Shown here: positions 37,354 through 45,898 of the stretch, in pieces
Position numbering within the stretch: position 1 is the first letter of the stretch
Layout: the number at the start of each line of letters is the position of its first letter
Assembly (NCBI GenBank): GCA_031279475.1
Contig: JAITIL010000109.1
Location: forward strand, 1-54,048
Direction of reading: 5' to 3'
DNA: 54,048 nt
Source of the DNA: Prevotellaceae bacterium
GTDB lineage: Bacteria; Bacteroidota; Bacteroidia; Bacteroidales; UBA932
Translations under genes and position numbers: made by a program
The notes under the pieces: generated by a model
Seen by the model: the letters and a program-made list of their open reading frames with translations, nothing else
The model's database searches: none
Told to the model about the DNA's origin: nothing

Positions 37354-40300
37354 ATGCTAAACAAAATTATAAAATTATCATTGAATAACCGGTTGTTGGT
37401 GTGCATTGCGGGCATACTGCTTCTGCTGGGAGGGCTCTATACCGCCCTGTTCATGGAAGTGGACGTGTTCCCCGACCTCAACGCACCCACGGTGGTTGTC
37501 ATGACCGAAGCCAAAGGCATGGCGCCGGAAGAAGTGGAACGGCTGGTTACTTTTCCGGTGGAAACCGTGGTGAATGGCGCTACCGGCGTGCGCCGCGTGC
37601 GCTCGTCGTCTACCACCGGATTCTCTATTGTGTGGGTAGAATTCGACTGGGGCACGGATATCTACCGCGCCCGGCAAATCGTTTCGGAGAAGCTGTCGGA
37701 AGTGAGCGGCTCGCTGCCCGCCAACGTCAACAAGCCCACGCTGGGGCCGCAGACGTCTATCCTGGGCGAACTGATGATTATCGGGCTAACGGCCGATACC
37801 ACGTCTATGGAAACCCTGCGCACGCTCGCCGACTGGACAATCCGTCCGCGCTTGCTGGCTACCGGCGGCGTAGCGCAAGTGGCTGTGCTGGGTGGCGACA
37901 TCAAAGAATACCAGCTGTTGCTCGACCCCGCGAAGATGAAACACTACGGAGTGAGCCTCAACGAGGTAATCGCTGCGGCGCAGGGCATGAACCAAAATGC
38001 CGCGGGCGGCGTGCTGTATGAATACGGGAACGAGTATATCATTCGCGGCGTGCTGGCCACCAACGACGTGGCGGCGCTGGGCAAAGCTGTGGTGAAAATG
38101 GCGAACGATACGCCGGTGACGCTCGAAAATATTGCTACCGTAAAAATCGGGGCGAAAGCGCCAAAGCTGGGCGTGGCTTCCGTACGCACACAACCGGCGG
38201 TGCTCATCACTATCACCAAGCAATCGCACACGAGCACCCTTGAGCTGACGAAGAAGCTCGACCAGTCGCTGGAAGAGCTGCAAAAGAACCTGCCGGCTGA
38301 CGTGAAAATTTCGACCGATATTTTCCGACAGTCGCACTTTATCAATAGCGCCATCGGCAATATCCAAAAGGCGTTGCTCGAGGGCGGGATTTTCGTGGTT
38401 GTCATCCTGTTCATTTTCCTGATGAACGTGCGCACCACCCTGATTTCATTAGTGACCATTCCCCTGTCGCTGCTGGCGTCGATACTCACGCTCAAATTCA
38501 TGGGGCTTACCATTAATACGATGAGCCTGGGCGGCATGGCTATTGCCATCGGCTCACTGGTTGACGACGCTATCGTGGATGTGGAGAACGTATTCAAACG
38601 CCTGCGCGAAAACCGCGCCAAGCCCGACAACCTGCGGCAACCCGTGAGAACGGTAATCTTCGAGGCCTCGAAAGAAGTGCGCCGGCCTATCTTCAATTCT
38701 ACGCTGATTATCGTAACCAGTTTCGTGCCGTTGTTCTTCCTTTCGGGTATGGAAGGCCGGATGCTGGCCCCGCTGGGTATCGCGTTCATCGTGGCGTTAT
38801 TTGCATCCACCGCTATTGCGTTAACGCTTACGCCGGTGTTGTGCAGTTATCTTCTACACAAAAACCGGAATACCGGGGAAGAGCGGGAGCCCTTTGTGGT
38901 GCGCCATCTGAAGAAGGTTTACGAAATAGCATTACGCTGGACGTTGCAGCATAAAAAAACAGTATTGGGCGTAACAGGCGCTTTACTTTTCGCCTCCATT
39001 ATTCTTTTCTTTACGTTGGGACGCAGCTTCCTGCCTTCGTTCAACGAGGGTTCGTTTACCGTTAATGTGAGCACCGTGCCGGGAGTTTCACTGGAAGAAT
39101 CGAACAAAATAGGACGGCAAGCGGAGCAACTGCTGCTCTCCATCCCGGAAATACAAACGGTGGCGCGGAAAACAGGACGCGCCGAACTCGACGAACACGC
39201 CCTGAACGTGAACATGTCGGAAATAGAAGCGCCTTTCCGCCTCGACAGGCGCTCGAAAGATGAGGTCATCGCCGAGATGCGCGAGAAGCTGAAGTCGCTG
39301 CCGGGCGTGAACATCGAAATTGGACAGCCTATTTCCCACCGCCTCGACGCCATGCTGTCGGGTACGCGGGCGAACATCGCGATAAAACTGTTCGGCGCCG
39401 ACTTGAATAAATTATTTGAAACCGGTACGCAAATCAAAACAGCGATACAGGGAATTAAAGGTATTGCCGACCTGAACGTGGAACAGCAGGTGGAGCGCCC
39501 GCAACTGAAGATTACCCCGAAGCGCGACATGCTGGCGAAGTATGGCGTCACGCTTCCGGATTTTGAACGTTTCATCAATGTCATGCTGGCCGGAGAAGTG
39601 ATGTCGCAGGTGGTGGAGGGGAATAAATCGTTCGACCTCACGCTAAAAGTGAATGAAGAAAACCGCGCGGACATGGCTGTGATAAAAGCGCTGATGATTG
39701 ACGCCAACGGCGGGAAAATCCCGCTCGACCATGTGGCAAATATCTCTTCAACCACCGGGCCAAATACCATCAATCGCGAAAACGTGGCGCGGAAAGTAGT
39801 TGTTTCGGCCAACGTGGCGGGACGCGACTTGCGCAGCACGGTGAATGAAATTCAACGTACAATAGCGGCCACCGTTACCCTGCCGGAGGGTTACCACGTT
39901 GAATACGGCGGACAGTTTGAAAGTGAACAGGCGGCCTCGCGTATCCTGCTATTGGCGTCGCTATTCGCCATCCTGATTATTTTCCTGTTGCTGTATAACG
40001 ACTTCAAAAGCGCAAAACAGTCTACGGTTATTCTGCTAAATCTCCCGCTGGCGCTGATTGGCGGGGTATTTATCATTTTCTTCACAAGCAAAATCGTCAG
40101 TATTCCGGCTATCATCGGGTTTATTTCGCTTTTCGGCATCGCCACCCGCAACGGGATGCTGCTCCTGTCGCGCTACAACGACCTCCGCGCAAGCGGGCTT
40201 CCGGTGAGGGAATGTGTGCTGCAAGGGTCGCTCGACCGGCTGAACCCGATATTGATGACTGCGCTGACTTCGGCGCTGGCCTTGATTCCGCTTGCCTTGG

Positions 40301-40431
40301 GCGGCGACCTGCCCGGCAACGAAATTCAAAGTCCGATGGCGCAGGTGCTGCTCGGCGGCTTGCTGAGCTCCACACTGCTCAACGGATTTATTGTTCCGGT
40401 GATGTACCTCCTGACGGAAAACAATGAATAA
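37354..40431 (+). CDS. Heavy-metal RND efflux pump (CusA/CzcA family)
   Basis: 1025 residues from the ATG at 37354; a TTG three codons upstream is a weaker start. Twelve membrane segments in the usual two groups with large periplasmic loops. The TM4 motif reads AIGSLVDDAIVDVEN, which fits the pattern AIGxxxDxxxxxVEN that I recall as the HME5 group; it lacks the Met-rich AIGxxxDAAIxMxEN of Cu/Ag pumps and the DFGxxxDGA of Co/Zn/Cd pumps. The exported metal therefore cannot be named with confidence. It pumps from the periplasm or cytosol using the proton gradient. It lies 6 bp before the tolC-like gene and 165 bp after the adaptor. Confidence 0.93.
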   Translation: MLNKIIKLSLNNRLLVCIAGILLLLGGLYTALFMEVDVFPDLNAPTVVVMTEAKGMAPEEVERLVTFPVETVVNGATGVRRVRSSSTTGFSIVWVEFDWGTDIYRARQIVSEKLSEVSGSLPANVNKPTLGPQTSILGELMIIGLTADTTSMETLRTLADWTIRPRLLATGGVAQVAVLGGDIKEYQLLLDPAKMKHYGVSLNEVIAAAQGMNQNAAGGVLYEYGNEYIIRGVLATNDVAALGKAVVKMANDTPVTLENIATVKIGAKAPKLGVASVRTQPAVLITITKQSHTSTLELTKKLDQSLEELQKNLPADVKISTDIFRQSHFINSAIGNIQKALLEGGIFVVVILFIFLMNVRTTLISLVTIPLSLLASILTLKFMGLTINTMSLGGMAIAIGSLVDDAIVDVENVFKRLRENRAKPDNLRQPVRTVIFEASKEVRRPIFNSTLIIVTSFVPLFFLSGMEGRMLAPLGIAFIVALFASTAIALTLTPVLCSYLLHKNRNTGEEREPFVVRHLKKVYEIALRWTLQHKKTVLGVTGALLFASIILFFTLGRSFLPSFNEGSFTVNVSTVPGVSLEESNKIGRQAEQLLLSIPEIQTVARKTGRAELDEHALNVNMSEIEAPFRLDRRSKDEVIAEMREKLKSLPGVNIEIGQPISHRLDAMLSGTRANIAIKLFGADLNKLFETGTQIKTAIQGIKGIADLNVEQQVERPQLKITPKRDMLAKYGVTLPDFERFINVMLAGEVMSQVVEGNKSFDLTLKVNEENRADMAVIKALMIDANGGKIPLDHVANISSTTGPNTINRENVARKVVVSANVAGRDLRSTVNEIQRTIAATVTLPEGYHVEYGGQFESEQAASRILLLASLFAILIIFLLLYNDFKSAKQSTVILLNLPLALIGGVFIIFFTSKIVSIPAIIGFISLFGIATRNGMLLLSRYNDLRASGLPVRECVLQGSLDRLNPILMTALTSALALIPLALGGDLPGNEIQSPMAQVLLGGLLSSTLLNGFIVPVMYLLTENNE

Positions 40432-40437
40432 TGAACA

Positions 40438-41652
40438 ATGAATAATATGAAAACAATATACCATAAAATCTTTTTTCTCCCGCTCCTTTTTTTAGGGTTG
40501 GGAGGCGCTCTGCCCCTTTGGGGACAGGGGAGCTCTGTGCCCGCCGTGTTGAACGCCATAGCAGAAAACAATACTGCGCTGAAAGCTCTGCGCGAAAACA
40601 CCCGCGCGCAACAGCTGGAAAACCGGACAAACATCTTCCTGCCCGGTCCCGAAATAGGGTTTAACTATCTCCGGGGCACTCCGCAGGCTGTTGGAAGCCG
40701 CACGGACATTAGCGTTACGCAAACGTTCGATTTTGCCACCATACTGGGCCTGCGCAGCAAGACCGCCCGGCAACAGAACGTGCTGCTCGACCTGGAATAT
40801 CGCACAGGCCTTATGAACATACTGCTGGAAGCCCGGCAGTATTGCATTGATGCAGTGTATTACAACGCCCTGAAGAAGGCGCTGGGACTCCGGTTGCAAC
40901 GCGCGGAAACCATGGCGCGCAGCTACCGCGAACGCTTAGACCGCGGAGATGTGAGCATCCTGGAATATAATAAGGCGCAGTTGAACCTCACCGCCGTGCA
41001 GAGCGAAATGGCGCGTACGACGGTGGAACAAAAGGCGGCGCTGCAAGCCCTGCAACGGCTGAACGGTGGTGTTGCTGTGACGCTGGACGACGACAGCTAT
41101 GACGGGGCCGCGCTGCCCGGCAGTTTCGACGCGTGGTTTGAGACCGCCGCATTGAAAAGTCCGGTGCTGGAAGCGGTGAACGGGGAAGTGGCGTTGCGCA
41201 AACAACAGGTGGGACTGGCGCAAGCCGGGAACTGGCCGGCGCTGTCGGCGGGCTACATGAGTGAACGCATAACGGGTGAAACGTTCCAGGGCCTCACCCT
41301 GGGCCTGTCGATTCCGCTGTGGGGGAACAGGAACCGCACCAAACAGGCTAAAGCGGCTGTGCGTGCGGCCGAGAGCAAGCAGGCCGACATGCGCCTCCAA
41401 CTGTATGCGTACCTTCAAAGTGTATATGACCGCGCAGCGGGTTTGCGGGACATTGCCGCCGCCACGCGCCAATCGCTGCAAACACTCAACAGCACTGCGC
41501 TGCTGCAAAAGGCGCTCGACGCCGGCGAAATATCGCTGCTGAACTACCTGGTGGAAGTGGAATTGTATTACGACGCCATAACCCGGGCGCTGGAAGCCGA
41601 GCGCGACTTCGAGAAAGCCATCGCCGAACTGCGGGCTGTGGAGGCGATGTAG
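40438..41652 (+). CDS. TolC-family outer-membrane efflux channel
   Basis: 404 residues with a signal peptide (about 1-30, ending PLWGQ). Two OEP repeats with long coiled helices are visible: NTALKALRENTRAQQLENRT near 45 and a second around AAVRAAESKQADMRLQLYAYLQ near 310. It is the outer channel of the tripartite metal pump. The first ATG is used; a second at codon 4 (40447) is equally possible. It closes the operon, after which the repeat-rich block begins. Confidence 0.9.
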   Translation: MNNMKTIYHKIFFLPLLFLGLGGALPLWGQGSSVPAVLNAIAENNTALKALRENTRAQQLENRTNIFLPGPEIGFNYLRGTPQAVGSRTDISVTQTFDFATILGLRSKTARQQNVLLDLEYRTGLMNILLEARQYCIDAVYYNALKKALGLRLQRAETMARSYRERLDRGDVSILEYNKAQLNLTAVQSEMARTTVEQKAALQALQRLNGGVAVTLDDDSYDGAALPGSFDAWFETAALKSPVLEAVNGEVALRKQQVGLAQAGNWPALSAGYMSERITGETFQGLTLGLSIPLWGNRNRTKQAKAAVRAAESKQADMRLQLYAYLQSVYDRAAGLRDIAAATRQSLQTLNSTALLQKALDAGEISLLNYLVEVELYYDAITRALEAERDFEKAIAELRAVEAM

Positions 41653-42240
41653 AAACGCGATTAATCGCGTCACATTGATGTTTCTAAAAAATTTGATTTT
41701 CATATTTTTACAATTAAGAATTAACATTAATAACGTCAGGTGAAAAAATCCCATAGGGATTTCCGCCCGGTAGAAAAATGCGGAAAATTAACCCGCGCAT
41801 GCCGTAGGGGCAAACCTGCGTGTTTGCCCATTCACCATTGGACGTAGAGACGCGATTAATCGCGTCACATTGATGTTTCTAAAGATTTTGGTTTTCATAT
41901 TTTTTAAAAATTTAAGAATTAACATTAATAACGTCAGGTGAAAAATCCCATCGGGATTTCCGCCCGGTAGAAAAATGCGGGAAATTAACCCGCGCATGCC
42001 GTAGGGGCAAACCTGCGTGTTTGCCCATTCACCATTATTTGCCCGTTCCCCGTTGGACGTAGAGACGCGATTAATCGCGTCACATTGATGTTTCTAAAGA
42101 TTTTGATTTTCATATTTTTACAATTAAGAATTAACATTAATAACATCAGGTGAAAAAATCCCATCGGGATTTCCGCCCGGTAGAAAAATGCAGGAAATTA
42201 GCCCGCGCATGCCGTCTGGTATGCGTACAAATTCACAAAG
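41649..42240. repeat. Three tandem copies of a ~200-bp noncoding repeat (module Y)
   Basis: Copies begin at about 41649, 41846 and 42058 with TAGARACGCGATTAATCGCG, spaced 197 and 212 bp. Each contains the perfect palindrome ACGCGATTAATCGCGT, then AT-rich sequence, AATCCCATMGGGATT and a GCGGGAAATTAACCCGC-type hairpin (some copies imperfect). The first two also contain GTAGGGGCAAACCTGCGTGT with GTTTGCCC, a third hairpin. An inverted, diverged copy lies at 22430-22590. The array starts inside the last codons of the tolC-like gene. Apparent minus-strand ORFs here are not credible genes. Confidence 0.85.
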
Positions 42241-42984
42241 GTCGCATCCCTACAGGATGTCGTTTGCGGGGGTGGGAATGCCATTTCTACCGGGCGTGTA
42301 TCCCTCACGGGATGCCTACCGTGACGAAGGGCAGGTGCGGTAGTCGGTGGGTTCCTCCTCTCCGTTCGCTTCGCACATTCCAATCGGAACGACGGCGCTT
42401 TTGTAATTCGTTTAATTCGCATAAATTCGTGTGTAATTCGTATAATTCGTATTTTAATTCGTGTCTTTAAAAAAGGGCCGCCGGCTTGCAGCAGATGATA
42501 TAGAAAGAAGAAGAACTAATCACCAGCGAACCCTTTATTAACTAAGAACTAAGAGTTAAGAACTAAGAATTTCATTAATCACATTGGCACATTAAATAAT
42601 TAATCACATTAATTAGGCACATTGTTTTTGTCTACTGTCTGCCTTTTTGTTCCGCGCGGAACACTGTCATCTGCATTCACACCGTTTGTTCTCCGCGCGG
42701 GTTTTCCTGTGCACATGTCCACCCCGGGTGGCGGGCGTTGCATGCAACGCCCCAACATCGCTCCTTGCACGGGGGTATGCGTGTTGCGTCCCGTCGGGAA
42801 ACGGACGCCGTTCTCCGTCTTTACCTGTGTCCTGATTTTCACTAACCGTTAACCACTAATCACTAACCGCTAATTTTATATATACAATAATATCGTATAT
42901 CGCAAAAATATTGCAATGCACACTAACAGTGATTAAGTAATTAAGAAAAATACAAATACCGTCTAACAACTTTCATTTGTTTCT
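42241..42984. repeat. Intergenic repeat modules X, V and Z
   Basis: No gene is credible. Module X (about 42233-42318), module V (about 42475-42560), a run of TTAATCACATTAAATAATTA-like sequence (42575-42630) and module Z (about 42640-42870, with TTCCGCGCGGAA). Compared with 11740-12045, V and Z are in the opposite order, so modules move independently. Structured RNA B lies immediately to the right. Confidence 0.75.
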
Positions 42985-43188
42985 TAGGTGTAAACTTAAA
43001 AAGCACGAGCCTAAAATATCCCAAAAGAAGGTTAAGCAAAACCCACAAAATAGATAAATTAGGCCCGTGCTGCTTGAACACAGGCGCTAACCTAAAGCCT
43101 CTATTTTGTTTTTTGGAACTTGCTTATTTCTTTTAAGAGCGCTTAAAGCTAACACGTAGAATTATACAAAGAACATAAAAGTTTATGC
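42985..43188 (-). ncRNA. Structured RNA copy B (6S-like long hairpin, unassigned)
   Basis: Homologue of RNA A. On the minus strand the helices are 43023-43029 with 43128-43134, 43034-43039 with 43120-43125, and the apical 43063-43069 with 43079-43085. Base pairs differ from copy A but pairing is kept; the apical helix contains a U-G pair that exists only on the minus strand, which fixes the orientation. The internal-loop sequence GGCCTAATTTATCTA is conserved. The apical loop is much shorter than in A (9 against 43 nt). It lies downstream of the four-gene exported operon and after that operon's terminator, so it needs its own promoter. Confidence 0.6.
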
Positions 43189-43190
43189 TG

Positions 43191-43221
43191 CATAATATAA
43201 ATATATTTTTTGAAATTCAAA
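43191..43221 (-). promoter_or_regulatory. Promoter of structured RNA B
   Basis: Minus strand TTTG (43218-43221) and TATATTATG (43191-43199), aligned with the promoter of RNA A across about 60 bp. The -7 box is less perfect than in A. Confidence 0.5.
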
Positions 43222-43285
43222 ATATAAAGTTGGTAGAATGTGTTATAAAATTTGGATGATTATATACAATATTGCTGATGCAAAC

Positions 43286-43316
43286 AAAACGGCGCATCGA
43301 TAAGATGCGCCGTTTT
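43286..43316 (-). terminator. Intrinsic terminator of the four-gene operon
   Basis: A perfect 13-bp stem AAAACGGCGCATC / GATGCGCCGTTTT with a 5-nt loop, 24 bp after the stop codon at 43340, ending in a T-run on the minus strand. It is nearly symmetrical and could stop transcription in both directions. Confidence 0.85.
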
Positions 43317-43339
43317 AAATTACAACCTGAACGATTTAT

Positions 43340-44353
43340 CTACCAAAAAGGAACGTAATGTATTTGTTGGTTCTCCGCCCAAGCAATACTTACATCCTGA
43401 TATGCTTTTACCCGTTCTTGTTCCGCTTCTGCATTTTTTTCTATTCGCAGCTGCTCCAATTGCTTACTTTTTTCTTCCATTGTCCTTTGGAATTGCAATT
43501 CTTCTTTTTTCTCAGCCTCAGCCCTATCATCCAATTCTTTTACGCGTTGCGCAATTTTTCTGGATAGCGCCATAGCCTGATCAAAGCAATTTGAACTGGG
43601 GTCAATCTTTACCAATACAGCGCCCGCTTCCCCTGCCGCTTCTATATTTTGCCCAACATTCCAAGTGTTGTTAGCCTCATTGAGCACGATTTGACACTCG
43701 CGGTCTATTTTTTTCTGATACACCGCATCGGCCTCATCCATGGCCCTTTTCCAGCAATCTGCGCACACATCCGGGACAGAAGTCAACTTCCACAAGGCCT
43801 CCTCATATTTCTGCGAAGCGGCAAGCGTTTGCGCCTCTCTGATGACAAAGTCGCATTGCGTATTAAAATAATCCACAATTTTAGAAGCGCCTAAATCCAT
43901 GAGTTTTTTGTAAGCGGGGTCTGTCACTTTAATATTCTTCAAGGCATTGGTATACGCTTTTGTGTCGTTGTCGCCAATGCCGGTCACCGAGGAGGTGTGG
44001 CTGGAAAAAACTTTTCCCTCAAAGCCGTCGCCTACATAAAACGTAATATCCAGCTTGTAAGCCTGTTTGGGTGGCGCTGTAGAAGTGATATATTTCTCCT
44101 GCACAACGACGTTTGCCGTAAGAATAAACCGCGAGTATCCGGGATGGGCGGCAACTCCCTGCTTTGAAGCAATCTGTGTGAGCTTGTTCTGCAAATTATT
44201 CCGCGCCTCTGCCGTCATTCCTTTAATATTACCGGATACCCATACGGATAAGGCTAAATTCTTTTTACCACCATTGCTTGCGGTTTGCTGCGCATAAGCG
44301 CAATAAACACCGCACATAAAGATGACACAAAAAAACAACTTACAATTTTTCAT
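43340..44353 (-). CDS. Exported protein of unknown function, fourth gene of the operon
   Basis: 337 residues. Signal peptide ends at about residue 22 (AYAQQ). Residues about 32-150 form an alpha/beta domain with LSVWVSGNIKGMTAEARNNL and YSRFILTANVVVQ, reminiscent of the CsgG/TolB-N type of fold. Residues about 165-270 have four Cys residues in CDFVIREAQ, VPDVCADCW and ECQIVLNE contexts and look like helical repeats. The C-terminus is a highly charged coiled coil (about 272-320). I recall Bacteroidota proteins of the same layout but know no function. It is 19 bp after the DUF6175 gene and followed by the operon terminator. Confidence 0.75.
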   Translation of the reverse strand: MKNCKLFFCVIFMCGVYCAYAQQTASNGGKKNLALSVWVSGNIKGMTAEARNNLQNKLTQIASKQGVAAHPGYSRFILTANVVVQEKYITSTAPPKQAYKLDITFYVGDGFEGKVFSSHTSSVTGIGDNDTKAYTNALKNIKVTDPAYKKLMDLGASKIVDYFNTQCDFVIREAQTLAASQKYEEALWKLTSVPDVCADCWKRAMDEADAVYQKKIDRECQIVLNEANNTWNVGQNIEAAGEAGAVLVKIDPSSNCFDQAMALSRKIAQRVKELDDRAEAEKKEELQFQRTMEEKSKQLEQLRIEKNAEAEQERVKAYQDVSIAWAENQQIHYVPFW

Positions 44354-44372
44354 ACTTCATTGTATTTACAGG

Positions 44373-45320
44373 TTATTTTTCGCCAAGTACAAGTTGCGCC
44401 TGCCCTAAGCCCTTCATCATCAATTTAGCCTCAATCTGGTATTTATCCCTCAACATTCTTTGCAGTCCCACGGCCCATCCGCGCGTGTCAAGCGCCCGGT
44501 TTTTATCATTATACAGGGGGATGCGAACTTGTTCAAACAGCATGATTTTTTCGGTAGCATCGGTTGTCGAGAATCGTTGATTAACCGTATTGCCGGCTAC
44601 CCAGTCTTCAATAATGTCGCGCAGTTCACTTCCGTCATACTCCGATTCCAAATCGCCGTCAAAGGAGTCCCACACCCTGATACGGAGCGCCACTTCGCGG
44701 CCATTGGCGGCCATATCGTCAAAATGCGATTGAAGCTGAGCATTGAAATTATCAATATGCGCCAGTACCGCCTCTACCAACAATACGGGCACTTCCGACG
44801 AGAAGGAAGGTTGTCCCGCACCCGAAGCGCCGGCAACCTGTTTGTCGGTGTAGGCGTCCAGACCTTGCAAGATGAAAGTAACGGTTTTCTTAGGTCCTGT
44901 TTTACTAACTGTCCATGTCAGTTGCATCCAAATATCGGCTTTAGCCACTTGCTTCAGTTTGTCAATCGGACTTTCTGCCACTTCCGCACCACTCTTGCTT
45001 GTGAGTACGGCGTCTTCTGCCGCTTGATTCTCCAGTGTTTTCAGCGACGACTCCAAATTTTTCAGCGGAAATCCCCGTTCCTGCATCAGTTCGTTGATTT
45101 TGCTGATCACCAAAAGCAAATCGGCGTCGCTTTGCAGGGCTTCCTTGTAGTTCGGCACTTTAACTTGCGTTCCCTGGTTATCATACGTGGTCATATAACC
45201 GTTTTGATTGCACCACACATCGCTTGGGACAACCATAATGGTGGGTTTTTTAGCCTGTGAATAAACAATTGTACCCAGCCCACAGAACAAAACTGCAATA
45301 AAAATTCTCACTGTTTTCAT
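44373..45320 (-). CDS. DUF6175 family exported protein
   Basis: 315 residues with a signal peptide (ends TIVYSQA). The mature start KPTIMVVPSDVWCNQNGY followed by YKEALQSDADLLLVISKI fits DUF6175 in Bacteroidota. The order (a 'VVPSD' strand, then a helix, then a 'KADIWMQLTWTV' strand) resembles TolB-N/CsgG-like or DUF799-type periplasmic domains, which is inference. Function unknown. It lies 10 bp after the lipoprotein gene and 19 bp before the last gene. Confidence 0.8.
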   Translation of the reverse strand: MKTVRIFIAVLFCGLGTIVYSQAKKPTIMVVPSDVWCNQNGYMTTYDNQGTQVKVPNYKEALQSDADLLLVISKINELMQERGFPLKNLESSLKTLENQAAEDAVLTSKSGAEVAESPIDKLKQVAKADIWMQLTWTVSKTGPKKTVTFILQGLDAYTDKQVAGASGAGQPSFSSEVPVLLVEAVLAHIDNFNAQLQSHFDDMAANGREVALRIRVWDSFDGDLESEYDGSELRDIIEDWVAGNTVNQRFSTTDATEKIMLFEQVRIPLYNDKNRALDTRGWAVGLQRMLRDKYQIEAKLMMKGLGQAQLVLGEK

Positions 45321-45330
45321 AATTGCTTAT

Positions 45331-45849
45331 TTAGAAAATATCTCCCAATTTATTGATGATGCCGGCATTTTCCAATTCTTTCCTCAAGGCATCTTTATTG
45401 ACCGAAACAATTATTCCGACTTTATATTCCTTTCCTATTTTTATCCGGTCGCCGGCGGCAATAGCTACATCATGGCTATTGCTGAGATTGACGAATTTCA
45501 TATATCCGCCCCCGTCAGCAAAGAAAGCGTCGAAGAAGTCTTTTCTCTCGGTGGCTATTTTGAAATCGCTTACCAAAGGTTTTTGCGAAGGAACACCACG
45601 TGTACTGGTAAATCCCTTGAATATAATACCATGAACGGCATTTTTCTTGGCTTGCTCAGTAGCCACATTGGGATTTTTGGAATATGACCACACCTTCACC
45701 TGGTAGGTGCCTTGCACTCCAACGCCGACAGCGTCAAGTTCGTATCTCCACTGTTGTGTGTCTATATCCGCTGCTTTCTTAGCGGTACCACACGCTGCCA
45801 TCATCAGCGCGACGGCAATAAACATACACCATGTTCTTATTGTTTCCAT
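45331..45849 (-). CDS. Small lipoprotein (LPP20-like pattern)
   Basis: 172 residues. A lipobox LMMAAC lies at about residues 15-20, so the protein is probably lipid-anchored. The mature part (YQVKVWSYSKNPNVATEQAK, then AVHGIIFKG) resembles the short LPP20/FlgT-N type of domain, where 'QAKKNA' starts a helix after a first strand. A second half with KIGKEYKVGIIVSVNKDAL follows. Function unknown. It is the second gene of the operon. Confidence 0.75.
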   Translation of the reverse strand: METIRTWCMFIAVALMMAACGTAKKAADIDTQQWRYELDAVGVGVQGTYQVKVWSYSKNPNVATEQAKKNAVHGIIFKGFTSTRGVPSQKPLVSDFKIATERKDFFDAFFADGGGYMKFVNLSNSHDVAIAAGDRIKIGKEYKVGIIVSVNKDALRKELENAGIINKLGDIF

Positions 45850-45898
45850 GAATTTTTTATTTTTAAATTAGTATTAGCTTTTTATTTTTACGGATTTA

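Noticed and set aside
41700..42470. Several open frames of 69-106 residues in the repeat block
   Set aside because: They lie in repeats, occur on both strands, and share sequence only because the DNA is repeated; no start or family signal.
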